Positions 1 to 11,088 of a stretch of DNA of 64,000 nt are shown piece by piece; the first letter of the stretch is position 1; each line of letters starts with the position of its first letter. The DNA comes from Buddleja alternifolia (taxonomy: Eukaryota; Streptophyta; Magnoliopsida; Lamiales; Scrophulariaceae). The position numbers and the translations under genes are program-made. The DNA lies in contig CM033394.1 in NCBI GenBank assembly GCA_019426215.1, positions 21,782,195-21,846,194 of the forward strand, given 5' to 3'. A model generated the notes under the pieces. The model made no database searches. It was not told the origin of the DNA and saw nothing but the letters and a program-made list of their open reading frames with translations.

Positions 1-132
1 CAGAAAAGGAGTAAAGAATACCTTTAGTAGACCAAAAAAAGGGGAGAAAAATACTCTAGAAAATCCAGACAGGTAGGGAGGGAAGTCTTCAACATGACAG
101 AGATGATTTATTCATTCATTTTGAAAATGAAG

Positions 133-178
<46 letters not shown>

Positions 179-400
179 GAGATGGAAGAAACACGAAGAC
201 CTTTATGACCTTTAAGCGAGAGGAGGAGTTCAGTTCCAGTTCAGTTGATAACAACAAGAATATTGAAAACCAAAAAGAGAAGACGATCAAAACCAAAGCA
301 AAAAGTATGTAATAGATCTCAAGAAACTAGCTATACTATATACGTACACACATGACACAACATATATATAAACTGGGCGGGTAACTTCAGTTATACGTAC
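1..400. other. Flank, probably intron 1 of the disrupted host gene
   Basis: No convincing coding exon is visible. On the minus strand the stretch begins directly after a good splice donor (AG|GTACGT at 395-401), so it is most simply the first intron of the gene whose first exon ends at 401. A later exon may lie left of the window. It contains a TA microsatellite. A hydrophobic reading frame across 108-296 is mostly translated TA repeat and is not believed. Confidence 0.45.
137..175. repeat. TA microsatellite
   Basis: Uninterrupted AT dinucleotide run of about 39 bases. Likely length-polymorphic. Confidence 0.9.
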
Positions 401-550
401 CTTGAGCTTGAGCAACGGCAGCAGCCTGGAAGTTTTCTGAGTCGGAATAGTAGCCGCCATCATTATCAGCAGTCTGTTTGTTGTGGATGGGATATGAAGA
501 AGAAGAAGAAGAAGAAGAAGAAGAGTCAATGAATGTGCTGAAAGGTCGTC

Positions 551-1033
551 TGTTGTGGAACTCAGAGTCATATTCCACCAAATATAGAAATAGCGAGGGA
601 AATATTATACTAGAAAACCACACTAGATTTAATTCCCAGGAAAGATTGGAGGCGTCACAACGGTCGCGCTTAAAACCCAACCTCCTAGACAGAATTAACT
701 AGACAAATTTAATAGCACAATATAACACTACAACTATAACTAACAATGACTACTTGAAGAATAGCACAAAATAAAGAACACCAAATTTAACGAGGTTCGG
801 CTAATTTAGCCTACGTCCTCGGACCCCACCAAAATATTTCACTAAAGGACTAAAGTGAAACTATTACAAACTATAGAGGAAGAAAGAAGAAATTGCTAAA
901 AGATTTAGGCAATTTGGGATATCTTCTAAGGTGAAGAGAAGACCCACTTTTATACAACAAAAGAGCCTTCCACTTCAAATGTTTTCCTATGTGGGACTTT
1001 TACTCTTCTTTTGAAATGAGCCATTCTTCAACA
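551..1033 (-). repeat. 3' LTR of element A
   Basis: 483 bp, TGTTG...CAACA, near-identical to the copy at 5202-5682. On the minus strand a TATA box (TATAAAAG, about 947-954) lies upstream, so transcription from this LTR could run into the host exon. The first ATG downstream (569-571) opens a frame different from the presequence frame, so read-out would not simply restore the host protein. Confidence 0.95.
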
Positions 1034-1049
1034 AATCTCCACCTTGGCG
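1034..1049 (-). other. Polypurine tract of element A
   Basis: On the minus strand a purine-rich AAGGTGGAGATT directly precedes the 3' LTR. This is the usual plus-strand DNA priming site of copia elements. Confidence 0.8.
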
Positions 1050-1100
1050 AATTTCAAAATCTTCAATCTCCTCATCAAACGGGGTCACCAAAACCAATCT

Positions 1101-4100
1101 TCAAAGTTTGACAATGTTGATCAAGTCCAAACAAAATTTGAACTTGATTGCAGTCACAACTTTTGTCAACATATCAGCAGGATTCTCAGTAGTATGGATC
1201 TTCTCGATTCTGACTCCACCTTCTTCAAGTATCTCTCTTATGAAGTGATACCGAACATCAATGTGCTTCGTCCTTGCATGATAAACTTGGTTCTTTGCTA
1301 AATGGATAGCACTTTGACTATCACAATGTATTTTCACATACTTTTGTCCAATTCCCAGTTCACCAAGCAACCCTTGAAGCCAAATTGCTTCCTTTACAGC
1401 CTCTGAAATTGCCATATACTCTGCTTCCGTAGTAAACAGAGCAACCGTTGACTGTAAGGTAGACTTCAACTGACTGGTGCTTTAGCAAGAGTAAATACGT
1501 AGCCTGTAGTTGATCTACGCTTATCTAAATCACCAGCATAGTCTGAATCGCAATATCCGACTACATACTCACTATGTTCCCGCTCAAATATCAAACCAAC
1601 ATCAGCTGTGTCATGGATGTATCGCAAAATCCATTTCACAGCTTGCCAATGTTCCTTTCCAGGATCATGCATATACCTGCTCACAACCCCCACTGCTTGG
1701 GAAATATCAGGCCTCGTACACACCATAGCATACATCAAGCTACCAACAGCATTTGCATACGGTACTTTTGACATGTATTCCCGTTCTGCATCAGATTTCG
1801 GTGACAAAGCGGCGCTAAGCTTAAAATGAGGAGCAAGCGGAGTACTAACTGGTTTTGACTTTTCATCAATGCCAAAACGCCTCAACATCCTACTCAGATA
1901 TTGTTTCTGAGTCAAACAAAGCCTCCTCAATTTTCTATCTCTGAAAATCTCCATGCCGAGAATCTTCTTCGCCTCACCTAGATCCTTCATCTCGAACTCC
2001 CTTTTCAAATGAGTCTTCAACTTCTCAATTTCTATTAGACTCGGGGAGGCAATCAACATATCATCAACATACAGAAGAAGATATATGAAGGATCCATCTT
2101 GTAGCTTGTGCAAATACACACAATGATCGTATTTGCTTCTTGTGTACCCAATTCCCATCATAAACTTGTCAAATCGCTTGTACCACTGCCTCGGAGATTG
2201 CTTCAATCCGTACAACGATTTTTGAAGTTTACAAACCAAATTTTCATTTTCAGCAACTTTGAATCCCTCTGGCTGAGTCATGTAGATTTCCTCTTCCAAG
2301 TCTCCATGTAAAAATGCAGTTTTTACATCCAACTGAACTAGTTCAAAATCCAACTGTGCTACCAAAGCCAACAAAATTCTAATGGAGGAGTGTTTTACAA
2401 CTGGAGAAAATACCTCATTATAATCAATGCCCTCCTTCTGAGCGTAACCTTTGGCCACCAATCTGGCTTTGTAGCGAACATCACCTTGGCTAGGAAATCC
2501 ATCTTTCTTTGCAAATACCCATTTGCATCCAATTGCCTTCTTTCCCTTCGGGAGACTGGCCAGTTCCCATGTTTGATTCTTATGAAGGGACTGCATTTCT
2601 TCACTCATGGCAATCCTCCACTTATCTTTCTCTGGTCCTTTGACTGCTTCAATATAAGTGGTAGGAACATCATCAGCGGCAATTGCAGATGCACAAGCCA
2701 CCATATCATCAAAGCGAGCAGGCTTTCTGATTATCCTCTTTGGCTTGCTAGTTGCAATTGATTCAAGTTGCTGTGGAAGTTCTTGGGGTTGAACTTCCTC
2801 TTCTTCAAAATCTCCTTCTACCATAGGAGAATGATCAAGAGTTTCTTGATCTGCTGGGACAACAAACTTTTCAAACTCCACCTGTTTGGGAGTACCATCC
2901 TGCTGTTCTGCATTCACCTTTTCCAACACGGTAGATTCATCAAAGGTGACATCCCTGCTAAAGATTATTTTCTTTGTTTCTGGACACCAAAGGCGATAGC
3001 CTTTTATACCAGAGGTGATCCCCATGAACACAGCTTTCTTTGCTCTAGGATCCAACTTTGATTCCTTAACATGATAATATGCAGCGGAACCAAACACATG
3101 TAAGGAATCATAATCATCAGCAGGCTTTCCAAACCATTTCTCCAATGGTGTTTTTCCATCAATAGCAGTAGATGGTAGACGATTAACGAGATGACACGCA
3201 TATGTCACAGCCTCAGCCCAAAATTCTTTACCCAACCCAGCATTGGATAACAAACACCGAACTTTCTCCAGCAAAGTCCGATTCATGCGTTCTGCCACTC
3301 CGTTCTGTTGTGGTGTATGTCTAACAGTGAAGTGTCTGACAATGCCTTTATCCTCACAAAATTTTTGAAATGGACCACTCCTAAATTCTCCACCATTGTC
3401 TGTACGGAGACGTTTGACCTTTTTATCAGTCTGAGTTTCCACCATCTTTTTCCATTTGAGGAATACCTCAAACACTTCATCCTTTGTCTTCATCGTATAC
3501 ACCCAAACTCTCCGGGAAAAATCATCAACAAAGGTTACAAAATAGTGCTTCCCTCCCAAAGAACTCGTTTTTGAGGGACCCCATACATCCGAATGAACAT
3601 AATCCAAAATACCCTCAGTATTATGGATTGCTGTTCCAAATTTAACCCTTGTTTGTTTCCCACGAACACAATGTTCACAAAACTCCAATTTGGAGTATTT
3701 CACCCCTTTCAACAATCCTTGATTTATGAGGAGATTCAAGGATTTTCCACCTGCATGTCCCAAGCGCATATGCCATAGCCTAACTGCTTCTGAATTACGA
3801 TCATCAACAGTAACTGCTGCTACTGCACCCACAACTGTACCACCCATGTAGTGATACGTATTGTTGTTCTTCCGAATTCCCTTCATTACCACAAGTGCAC
3901 CAGAGATGATCTTCATCACCCCATCCTTAGCTCTTACTTCAAAACCTTTCGATTCTAAAGTTCCAACGGAAATAAGGTTTTTCCTCACTTCTGGTGCATA
4001 CCGAACACCCTTTAGGGTTATGATTGATCCATCGTGATTCTTCAAGCGAACTAAACCAATCCTAAGTGTAGTAAGAGGAGCTTCATTTGCTGTGAAGACA

Positions 4101-5065
4101 ACGTCATTTTGTTCTTTGAAATCAAAGAACCAATCCAAATGTGGTGTCATATGATGACTACATGCTGAATCCAGTATCCATACTTCAGAAGCACCACTGG
4201 ATGATGTCGCCAATGAGAAGTCCGATTCGGCATCATCACACGCGGTTACATTTGATTCCTCCACGGCCTTAGAATTGCCCTTAGTTGTCAGCTTTGGGCA
4301 ATCTCTCTTCCAGTGTCCTGTTTCTCGACAATAGGCACACTCGTCTTTGCTTAGTTTATGCCTGGACTTGGATCTCCCTTTCTTTCCTTTGTTTTTGTTT
4401 TGTGAACGACCTCTGACGAACAAAACCTCTGCATCTCCGCCTGAACAAACTTGCTTGTCCTTCTTTCTCAGCTCATAACTGTACAGGGCAGCACAAACTT
4501 CGCTAAGAGATACAGCAGCCTTTCCGTGAAGTAGAGTGGTTTCAAGAAACTCAAACTCCTCAGGAAGGGATCCCAGCAACATCAGAGCCAAATCCTCGTC
4601 TTTAAAAATCTCATCCAAATTGATCAAATCGGTAACCAGTTGATTAAAACTGGTAATGTGACTATTCATAGTGGAACCCGAAACAAATGTGAAGCGAAAG
4701 AGCCGCTTCTTCAAATGGAGCTTATTCTGACAACTTTTCTTCAGAAACTTCTCCTCCAGTGCCATCCACAATTTATATGCCGAGTTTTCTTTCGAAAACG
4801 CATATCTCTGCTCTCTGGATAGACACGAACGAATTGTTCCACATGCCAACCGATTCATCATACTCCAATCTTTTTCCTCTATATCATTTGGTTTCTTCTC
4901 TTCAATAGCTAAGTATAGACCTTGTTGAAAGAGTGCGTCTACAACTTCGCTTTGCCACATACCAAAATGGCATGTGCCATCAAAAGACTCCACTGCCAAT
5001 CGCGTATTCGCCACAGTGGTTCTCGCCCAAATGGACGACGACGATGCTTTTGAGGTGTCTTCCAT
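1101..5065 (-). pseudogene. Gag-pol polyprotein of element A, one frameshift in RNase H
   Basis: An ATG at 5065 opens 1199 codons ending at 1466, and the last 120 or so residues continue in another frame to 1101. Gag covers roughly residues 1-230. A CCHC zinc knuckle is at C243, C246, H251, C256. The aspartic protease region has D299 in a DSA triplet instead of the usual DSG/DTG. Integrase has H432/H437/C463/C466 and a D493-D556-E592 triad with normal 35-residue spacing. RT has D913 and YVDD at 999-1002. RNase H starts near D1173. The break at 1466-1474 fits loss of one G from a conserved Trp codon (TGG read as TGA). Apart from this and the protease Ala, catalytic residues look intact. Function was synthesis and integration of element cDNA in cytoplasmic particles and nucleus. 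A sequencing error at the frameshift cannot be excluded. Confidence 0.93.
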
Positions 5066-5187
5066 TTTTGGTTACAAATTATTCTTCAAGAGCCCTCCAA
5101 ATGCGAAAGCCAAATAGCCCGGGAAAACTTTTCTGATGTGGAAGATCAGATTAAACTGCGACCACAGAGCATACTCAGAATACCCGA

Positions 5188-5201
5188 GCTCTGATACCAC
5201 T
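5188..5201 (-). other. Primer binding site of element A (tRNA-iMet type)
   Basis: On the minus strand TGGTATCAGAGC, matching the 3' end complement of plant initiator tRNA-Met, starts one or two bases inside the 5' LTR. Confidence 0.9.
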
Positions 5202-5682
5202 TGTTGTGGAACTCAGAGTCATATTCCACCAAATATAGAAATAGCGAGGGAAATATTGTACTAGAAAACCACACTAGATTTAATTCCCAGGAAAGATTGG
5301 AGGCGTCACAACGGTCGCTTAAAACCCAACCTCCTAGACAGAATTAACTAGACAAATTTAATAGCACAATATAACACTACAACTATAACTAACAATGACT
5401 ACTTGAAGAATAGCACAAAATAAAGAACACCAAATTTAACGAGGTTCGGCTAATTTAGCCTACGTCCTCGGACCCCACCAAAATATTTCACTAAAGGACT
5501 AAAGTGAAACTATTACAAACTATAGAGGAAGAAAGAAGAAATTGCTAAAAGATTTAGACAATTTGGGATATCTTCTAAGGTGAAGAGAAGACCCACTTTT
5601 ATACAACAAAAGAGCCTTCCACTTCAAATGTTTTCCTATGTGGGACTTTTACTCTTCTTTTGAAATGAGCCATTCTTCAACA
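5202..5682 (-). repeat. 5' LTR of element A, with promoter
   Basis: 481 bp, TG...CA. On the minus strand a TATA box (TATAAAAG) lies at about 5596-5603. This LTR should drive the genomic RNA. It differs from the 3' LTR by about three changes. Confidence 0.95.
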
Positions 5683-5757
5683 TCGTCGGCCATAAACGGA
5701 GCAAGTAGTGGACAGCCGAGTATGTGACGACGACGCCAATCGTAGCATTTTCATCAT

Positions 5758-6220
5758 GGGTAGAGGAGGCAGCTGCTGTGCCAAGCATTCTTGAACAAGC
5801 ACCCATATTTCAGTCTGCTAAGCTTTTTTCTTTGTCAAATGTGAATTCAAATGTGTTTGTGTGACAGAGAGCGAGAGAGATTATAATAAAGACGAGAAAT
5901 TCGTAGTAGCTAGCGCGTTTCTGTGAATAGTACGGTTTGTTGTGCTGAAATGTGGCATAAAATGGATCGTATCGTATGGTTTGTTTGTTGTGCTGAAATG
6001 GGTGTGGGTGGTCAGATAATTAGTGGGAAGTTAATGGTAATGGATGCCGTTTCTGTTTCCTACGTACACATTTATCTGCGCATCAGCTTGTGAGATTAAT
6101 AACTTCAATCGTCTTTTCTAGCTTTAACTTATAAAACCTTCAATCTTTCTTTTTAATTTGCACCAAAATAGATAGATTTGGGGTTTGTGTCAAAAACCCA
6201 GAATTAGCATCATTCTGGTA
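5758..6220 (-). promoter_or_regulatory. Putative 5' UTR and promoter of the disrupted host gene
   Basis: Non-coding stretch immediately upstream of the presequence ATGs on the minus strand. An out-of-frame upstream ATG lies at 5804-5806. A weak TATA-like TTATTATAA is near 5880-5890, followed upstream by AT-rich sequence. No known operator motifs are recognised. Called from position only. Confidence 0.35.
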
Positions 6221-6225
6221 AAAAT

Positions 6226-6824
6226 TGTTAAAATAATTGCACCTTTTCTTGATAATTCTAGAACTTAAAATTTCTAGAATAAGTTGAAATAAGTAATCTA
6301 AAAAATTTTCTAGTTAAATCTAGAGAATACTTGTATTAAAGTATTTCTAAATAAATATATCTAGATAATGTAGAGACATCTAAAATACATGGAAGAGATA
6401 ATGTATGTAGAAATGTGTAGAGATCATGCATGTAGAATTATCTAGATATGTATAGAAATATCTAGATAATATGTATGTAGAAAATTCTAGGTATTTATAC
6501 ATGTATGTAGAATTTTCTAGATAAATAGAACATCTAGCAGGTATGTCTCTACACCTATAAATATGAAGATTGTGTGCAAAATGATGTAATAATAAGCAGC
6601 AAGCATCTTTCAATACAATAGCATCTTTCAACTACAAATATATCTGTCTACAACATCAAACTATTTCTACTACAACTATTTCATTCTCTTCCAACTTCCA
6701 ACTATCCACAAACTATTCTACTTTTCACATGTTCTAAACTCTTCCTACTCACCTTACACAATATTCACACAACTAATAAATCTTCTTTACACACACACTT
6801 ACTCACTATTCAATCACACTAACA
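6226..6824 (+). repeat. Solo LTR, 599 bp
   Basis: Starts TGTTAAAA and ends CTAACA, flanked by a 5-bp direct repeat aaaat (6221-6225 and 6825-6829). Inside is a TATA-type box (CCTATAAATA, about 6550) and many short CTAGA/TCTAGA-like words. No matching second LTR or internal domain lies nearby, so this is most simply the product of LTR-LTR recombination. Orientation is set by the TATA box. The AT-rich duplication could arise by chance, which limits confidence. Confidence 0.7.
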
Positions 6825-6829
6825 AAAAT

Positions 6830-7640
6830 ACGTGTGCCAGGCATGAGCTAGTCCCATGTACAAACAAAGATGAATAAATGCTCCCAAGTCCGTAAAATAA
6901 TAATTGCTCCCTACGGTCCAGAATGAAGAAAACCATATCGGATGCGTGCCTCCACTCCAAAATGTTACAAAAACAATAATATTTCTCATGTGTTTGGTTG
7001 GCATTATCCAGGAATAATTTTGAAAAATTTCAATAGTATAAAAATCTTATATTTTCTTAAAAATGTGTTTGGTTAGCGTTTGTAGATAAAACAATTTTAT
7101 GTCCACTTAAATGATGACAATTGTAAAATGTTATATAAATCGTTAAATTAAATATTTTTCTCTAAAATTCTACTGTAAAAAAAAAAGTATGCGTCAGTCC
7201 TCTAGATTCTGACAGTCCAATCGGATTAGGCATTCCGTACGTCACGGGCACTCATCACATTAAATGCACTTATTAGTATAAAATGAATTTTGAATTAAAT
7301 GTCCGTTATTAATTGTATTAACCTCCATATGGACTTTGAAAATAAATTCAGATGAAATACGCCTTTCTGACACTATTTCAATGTTGAATCATTCTTCACT
7401 GTATTGGAAAATTGGGTTTGAAAAAAATGATGTTTGCCCAACTTTGACTAATTCCGTTTATCGAAATCGTAATTTCTTTAGCTAATGTTAATCTACGTTC
7501 CGAGTAGATGAATATGGTGTATTTAATTGCTCAAATCCAATTTGGGATGAATGAAAAATTAATGAGCCATTTAAACTTGCTAAAAGTGCTAGTAAAATGT
7601 GGGAATATGGAAAAGCCTATAAGAGGCTTGCCCTACATTG
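6830..7640. other. AT-rich intergenic stretch, nothing recognised
   Basis: No domain, RNA gene or clear transposon ends. A short phrase around tgtgtttggtt occurs twice near 6990 and 7065. Confidence 0.5.
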
Positions 7641-8510
7641 GAGTATCATCCTAAATCTAATAAGCTTATAAATCTTTGGATTGACATTGTCATTTGGGCC
7701 CTTGGGGAACCACAGTTTTGTGGAAGAGGGAGGACCTATGTGTTTCGCCTTAGGCCCAATTTATTAAATCCTCAAACCAACGGTCTGGTGGGTTGGACCG
7801 AACCACAGGCACGAGCGGGTCTTGTGTTTGGGCTTGGCCCCCCTAGATTTATCTTTTTGGACAAAATACATTTATATTAATTGTTTATTTTAATTTATTT
7901 TGTTTTCCTTCCAAAAAAGGTTTTTGACCGTTGGCAACACTCTCGGACGCGATCCTGCGATCATTGTTGTGTGATTGATGGCCACGATCGCACGCGATAA
8001 GGTGCACCTGGTCTGTGTGTACCCTTTTCGCTAGAAAGCTTCTGTTTCGGCGAAAGGGTGTCTGTTTGGCCGAATTGGTGCCTTTTTGGGCGAAAAGACA
8101 TCTGCAGGGGCTAAACTGAAAAGTTGTGTCTACTAGCCTACAACTTCCAGTCTTCTATAAATGGCCCCACTCATTTTTGAATTTCTCACTCATTTCAATA
8201 TTCTCTTCTTGATGCATTTAAATATGTTACGTGCATTTATTACATAGTATACAAGAAGGTTCAAAACTTTATTTTTTTCGTCGAGTTTCGAAGTTTGTAG
8301 TACTACTACTTTGAAACACTATTTATTCAATCTTGAAAAACGATTGCCATATCCTGTGGGGCAATATTGTTTCAAAGACTAAAAGATATACTCTTGCTTT
8401 GACTAACATTCTCTAAATACTGTCCCGAGACATCAAATTTCTACAGCAAGTTTGAAACAATATTTTGAGTGTTTGTGAAATTGTCGACTTCAACGACGCC
8501 ACCACCCAAC
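7641..8510 (+). promoter_or_regulatory. Probable 5' LTR/leader remnant of decayed copia element K
   Basis: Lies directly upstream of the K gag. It carries a TATA box (CTATAAATGG, about 8156) followed by a 350-bp leader without long frames, as expected of an LTR promoter and leader. I could not find a clear primer site or a matching second LTR, so the LTR boundaries are unknown. Confidence 0.4.
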
Positions 8511-9336
8511 ATGACTGTTGCCGCCATTTCTTCTGTGGCTACCATTGTTCCCCATGTCCCAGCTCAAGGGGAAAACTACGATAAGTTTTCGGATATTGAT
8601 TTCAAGAGATGGCAATATAAGATGTTGTTCTATCTCATGACTCTGAACCTTGCGAGGTTCTTGAGTCAGGATGCTCCGACTGTGAGATGGACCTCCAAGC
8701 TAGAGGTGTTTGGGATGCGTGCAATCATTGTGACTTTCTGTGTCACAATTACATCCTCAATGGTTTGGACCACACACTTTATAGTGTGTACAATTCATTA
8801 AAAGCTGCAAGGGCTCTTTCGGAATCTTTGGATAGGAAGTACAGAACCGAGGACGCATGATTGAAGAAATTTGTGGTTGGGAAGTTTTTGGACTTCAAGA
8901 TGGTTGACACTAAAACAGTGATGAGTCAAGTGCAGGAATTTCAAATCATTATGCAGAGATACATGCTATAGATATGTTGCTCAGTGAATCCTTCCATGTG
9001 GCTGCTATGATCGAGAAGCTACCACCAGGGTGGAAGGACATCAAGAACTATCTCAAGCATATACGCAAAGAGATGAGTCTTGAAGACTTGATAGTCAGAA
9101 TTTGGATTGAAGAAGACAACCAGTCGTCTGAAAAGAAGTGCCCAAAGTTTCCAATAGAGGATAAGTCCAACTTAGTGGAGCCAAAAGCTGTTAAGAAGCG
9201 CAAAGGTCCTAACGAAGGCCGCAAAAATCCATTTTTTTGGACTTGCAGATGGTTGACTCTAAAACAGTTATTAGTCAGCTGCAAGAGCTTCAAATCATTA
9301 TGCACGGGATACATACATAAGATGTGTTGCTCATTG
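8511..9336 (+). pseudogene. Gag remnant of copia element K, frameshifted and internally duplicated
   Basis: Reading from an ATG at 8511 gives the gag-like N-terminus (…NYDKFSDIDFKRWQYKMLFY…), then after frame breaks the segment with AAMIEKLPPGWKDIKNYLKH, both typical of plant copia gag (UBN2 type). Stops lie near 8802 and 8858. From about 9236 sequence homologous to 8887 onward begins again (mvdskTVISQLQELQ-like), so about 350 bp of gag was tandemly duplicated. The second copy is cut at 9336 by the 42-kb nest and resumes at 51685. No protease, integrase or RT of K is visible. Confidence 0.75.
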
Positions 9337-10109
9337 TGTTGGGAAACTCAAAATTAAGGCAGCGGAAGAAAAAAAATCCCATGTGGTCATCTCGATATGT
9401 TGGGTTAAGTGATCCCCGGGGTGACTAACTCAGCGGAAGATTAAAATTTTACACTAAATGTAAGCATACAAGTAAAACATACCAACACAGATTCAATCGG
9501 CTCGATTAATTCATATTAAAATAAAAGGCGAAACGTAAAATTACCAACAGAGAATTTTAGTTTCGGTTGGATCTTTATCAACCTGCTACGAGCTTCCAAA
9601 CCCGTAGTTGTTTTCTTCACAAAATCGCCCTTTGTGTATCTCCGGTTGTAGCGCTTCAATCGCCGCGCCTCTAAGGATAGTCCACACCTCCTCGAATCTC
9701 CAATCGTCCTATTTTCGGTGCTAGCCAATCGAACGAATCTAGAACTTAATTCTAGGCTTATGTGAAAAGGTGGGGAATATATTTAGTGAGTAATTAAGCT
9801 CAACACATGAGCAAAATTACACCTTGAATATTTGGCTAGGGGCGGCTAAGGTGAGAGAGAGAACGAGAACGAAATTTCTTTTTCTTTTCTTATGTGATGG
9901 CCGATTTTTACTATGAAAAATAATTAGTGTCTTTTTCTCTTGCTTGATCACATATAGATAGAGGTAGAATCCAAACCCTAATAGAGTTTGATATAAGGGA
10001 ATTGCTTAATCTCCAAGATATAGTTATTTCCTTATCTAGGATTTTTCCATAATATATAATAAATAATAATATACATATATACATATATCATACACGCCTA
10101 GCGTGTATT

Positions 10110-10146
<37 letters not shown>

Positions 10147-11088
10147 CTTATATGTATATCTAATATACATATAATCCTTTAAGGAATATTATTAGTTACC
10201 AAGTAACTCATCTTTCCTTAATCACATAAACCATCCAATGATTTATCTTTGATCAAGAAGTTGAGGAAGGAAAGAATTCCACACGCCCCCTTCCTTAGTC
10301 TTGAAGTCCAAGTTTTAATCTCTTCATTTAATCCTTTACTCCAATTAATTAATTACAAAGAATCCAATCCTTTTAATTAATTCCAATATATAAAGTCCTA
10401 CTTTATTTATTTCCACCAAATATCCATACTATTTATTTAACTTGAGTCCAACCCAATTAAATAAATTACTTGGACTATACTAAGTCCATTAATTAATTAA
10501 TTCATCAAGATTAATTAAATAGTCTCTTACTAATTTATTTATATTCCCAATTAGGAAAGTACTATACTTTCTTAATTTCCTCAATTTCTTCAAATTCATT
10601 AATTCACAATTAAAGCGGAAACTCTATAGAGTTTGTGTGTGACCCCTTAGGCTCGTTTATGTACTAGTAGTAGGTACACTTTCCCAAAGTGCTAGTGTGC
10701 TTTTCAAAAATGAAAATACTAGATTAAATACAACTTAATTTAATCAAGTTTTGAATTAGCCACCGTACTAATTCAAGACACCTACAAATCGTGGAAACTG
10801 TCTAGCAACGGGTCACAAAGACCTAGACATAATTGATAAGTAAAGATACGCCTTTCACAATCACGATTCTCGTTAAGTAAGATCCTTCCATCATGATATC
10901 CCGATTGAGTCTAGGGTATAGGTTTAGTCAAAACCCTAATAACTCAATATCTATGTTTTTCATCTATAGTAGAGTTGACTTTGACCTTCTAAACGAGAAA
11001 CCCTACGCCTCTTTAGAAGTCCTACTTTGGCCGAAGATTTCCTTAGTCAACTTACTTACAGTAAACATAGGAGATGCACTGACATTTC

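Larger units (their letters stand above)
551..5682 (-). mobile_element. Element A: young, nearly intact Tnt1/Tork-like Ty1-copia retrotransposon
   Basis: Complete LTR element of 5132 bp on the minus strand. The LTRs are 481 and 483 bp, start TG and end CA, and differ at only about three sites by eye (a 2-bp indel and two substitutions). The 5-bp target duplication is tcgtc at 546-550 and 5683-5687. A tRNA-iMet primer site adjoins the 5' LTR and a purine tract adjoins the 3' LTR. Domain order gag, protease, integrase, RT, RNase H is the copia order. LTR identity above 99% implies recent insertion. Tork/Tnt1 placement is by motif resemblance. It lies in the same orientation as the host gene it interrupts. 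Confidence 0.93.
401..5757 (-). pseudogene. First coding exon of a host gene with mitochondrial-type presequence, split by a retrotransposon
   Basis: The exon is in two pieces on the minus strand: 5757-5688 and, after removal of the element and one target-site copy, 550-401. Together they give 220 nt, 73 codons plus one base, starting at two tandem ATGs (5757 and 5754) and ending at a consensus donor (AG|GTACGT). The first 31 residues contain Arg, Ser and Thr but no Asp or Glu. A motif R-P-F-S-T at residues 25-29 fits the plant mitochondrial R-3 processing pattern (R-x-F, cut before S). Ten serines follow from a GAA/TTC microsatellite, then an acidic Asp/Glu/Gln-rich stretch. I infer import into mitochondria. 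The mature protein lies outside the window and is not identified. The insertion falls at codons 23-25, just before the cleavage motif. The frame and exon join are seen directly; expression is not known. Confidence 0.7.

Noticed and set aside
108..296. Hydrophobic 62-residue frame on the minus strand
   Set aside because: Half of it is a translated TA microsatellite; no family resemblance or splice support.
387..680. Single continuous frame running from the 3' LTR of A into the host exon
   Set aside because: It opens at a TTG, not an ATG. The real exon continues on the far side of the element; the LTR part is chance read-through.
6990..7100. Possible MITE from the repeated tgtgtttggtt phrase
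   Set aside because: The phrases are in direct, not inverted, orientation and no target duplication is visible.
9337..9397. Taking 9337 as the start of solo LTR D
   Set aside because: D begins at 9398: only then do cgata duplications match, and 9337-9397 aligns with the end of J instead.
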